DNA of 6,718 nucleotides from Alphaproteobacteria bacterium (GTDB lineage Bacteria > Pseudomonadota > Alphaproteobacteria > UBA7887). The notes beneath the pieces are model-generated. The model saw nothing but the letters and a program-made list of their open reading frames with translations, had not been told where the DNA came from and ran no database searches. This document shows positions 6,433-6,718 of this stretch, one piece after another. Made by a program: the position numbers and the translations under genes. The DNA is taken from positions 1-6,718 of the forward strand of contig JANQOH010000194.1 of assembly GCA_028289725.1 (NCBI GenBank), given 5' to 3'. Positions within the stretch are counted from its first letter, which is position 1, and each line of letters opens with the position of its first letter.

Positions 6433-6718
6433 ATGGAACGTGTCCCGATGACCGCTGATGGCTATCAGCGGCTCGAAGTTGAATTGAAGAAACTGAAATC
6501 CGAAGAACGCCCGGCGGTGATCAAAGCGATCTCCGAAGCGCGCGAGCATGGCGATCTTTCCGAAAACGCCGAGTATCACGCCGCGCGCGAGCGTCAGAGT
6601 TTCATCGAGGGTCGCGTGCGCGAACTTGAGGACAAGATTAGTCGTGCGCAAGTAATTGACGTAACGAAAATGTCCGGCGATACGATCAAGTTCGGCGCAA
6701 CCGTAACGTTGGCCGACG
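6433..6718 (+). CDS. greA: Transcription elongation factor GreA, first 95 codons (3' end outside window)
   Basis: GreA enters the secondary channel of RNA polymerase and stimulates cleavage of the backtracked RNA end, rescuing stalled complexes. The visible part covers the N-terminal coiled-coil domain (about 1-75). It starts MERVPMTADGYQRLE and has the tip motif REHGDLSENAEYHAA, in which D41 and E44 are the acidic residues that coordinate the catalytic metal and sit at exactly the E. coli positions. The start of the globular C-terminal domain (GDTIKFGATVTLAD) is at the right edge. The full family length is about 157. Two adjacent ATGs are in frame (6430 and 6433). I prefer 6433 because the only Shine-Dalgarno-like bases (AGG, 6423-6425) are 7 nt from it but only 4 nt from 6430, and it gives the usual family start. 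It lies 71 nt after carB on the same strand, a known alphaproteobacterial neighbourhood. Confidence 0.96.
   Translation, partial: MERVPMTADGYQRLEVELKKLKSEERPAVIKAISEAREHGDLSENAEYHAARERQSFIEGRVRELEDKISRAQVIDVTKMSGDTIKFGATVTLAD

Noticed and set aside
1..6718. Mobile elements, CRISPR arrays, defence or other novel multi-gene systems
   Set aside because: All coding space is accounted for by five intact or edge-truncated housekeeping genes. No repeat arrays, transposase fragments, integrase sites or compositional break within the coding sequence were seen.

Overview
This is a housekeeping segment from a GC-rich bacterium, most likely an alphaproteobacterium, possibly a Rhodospirillales-like lineage. 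The taxonomic reading rests on three things: a yqeY-like gene directly upstream of dnaG, carAB followed at once by greA, and the very high similarity of the proteins to alphaproteobacterial types. No search was run, so the exact lineage is open.

Layout. The left part is on the minus strand: a yqeY-like gene (1661 down to 1197), then, after a 38-nt gap, the first 386 codons of DNA primase dnaG (1158 down to 1, cut by the window edge). A 271-bp divergent intergenic region follows (1662-1932). It holds a long bulged hairpin, an AT-rich island with small inverted repeats, and a plausible sigma-70 promoter for the rightward genes. The right part is on the plus strand: carA (1933-3108) and carB (3101-6361), overlapping by 8 nt. 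A 71-bp gap with two small stem-loops comes next, then the first 95 codons of greA (from 6433, cut by the right edge).

How the genes work together. CarA and CarB form carbamoyl-phosphate synthetase. CarA releases ammonia from glutamine, and CarB turns it, with bicarbonate and two ATP, into carbamoyl phosphate for pyrimidine and arginine synthesis. All catalytic and effector-binding residues checked are present. GreA rescues backtracked RNA polymerase. DnaG makes replication primers. The YqeY-like protein is related to the tail domain of the GatB subunit of the tRNA amidotransferase, and its precise role is unsettled. The genes look intact and native, with no sign of mobile elements, CRISPR, phage or transfer.

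I found no new multi-gene system here. What merits a second look is non-coding: the hairpin and AT-rich island between yqeY and carA, the folded carA leader, and the stem-loops between carB and greA.
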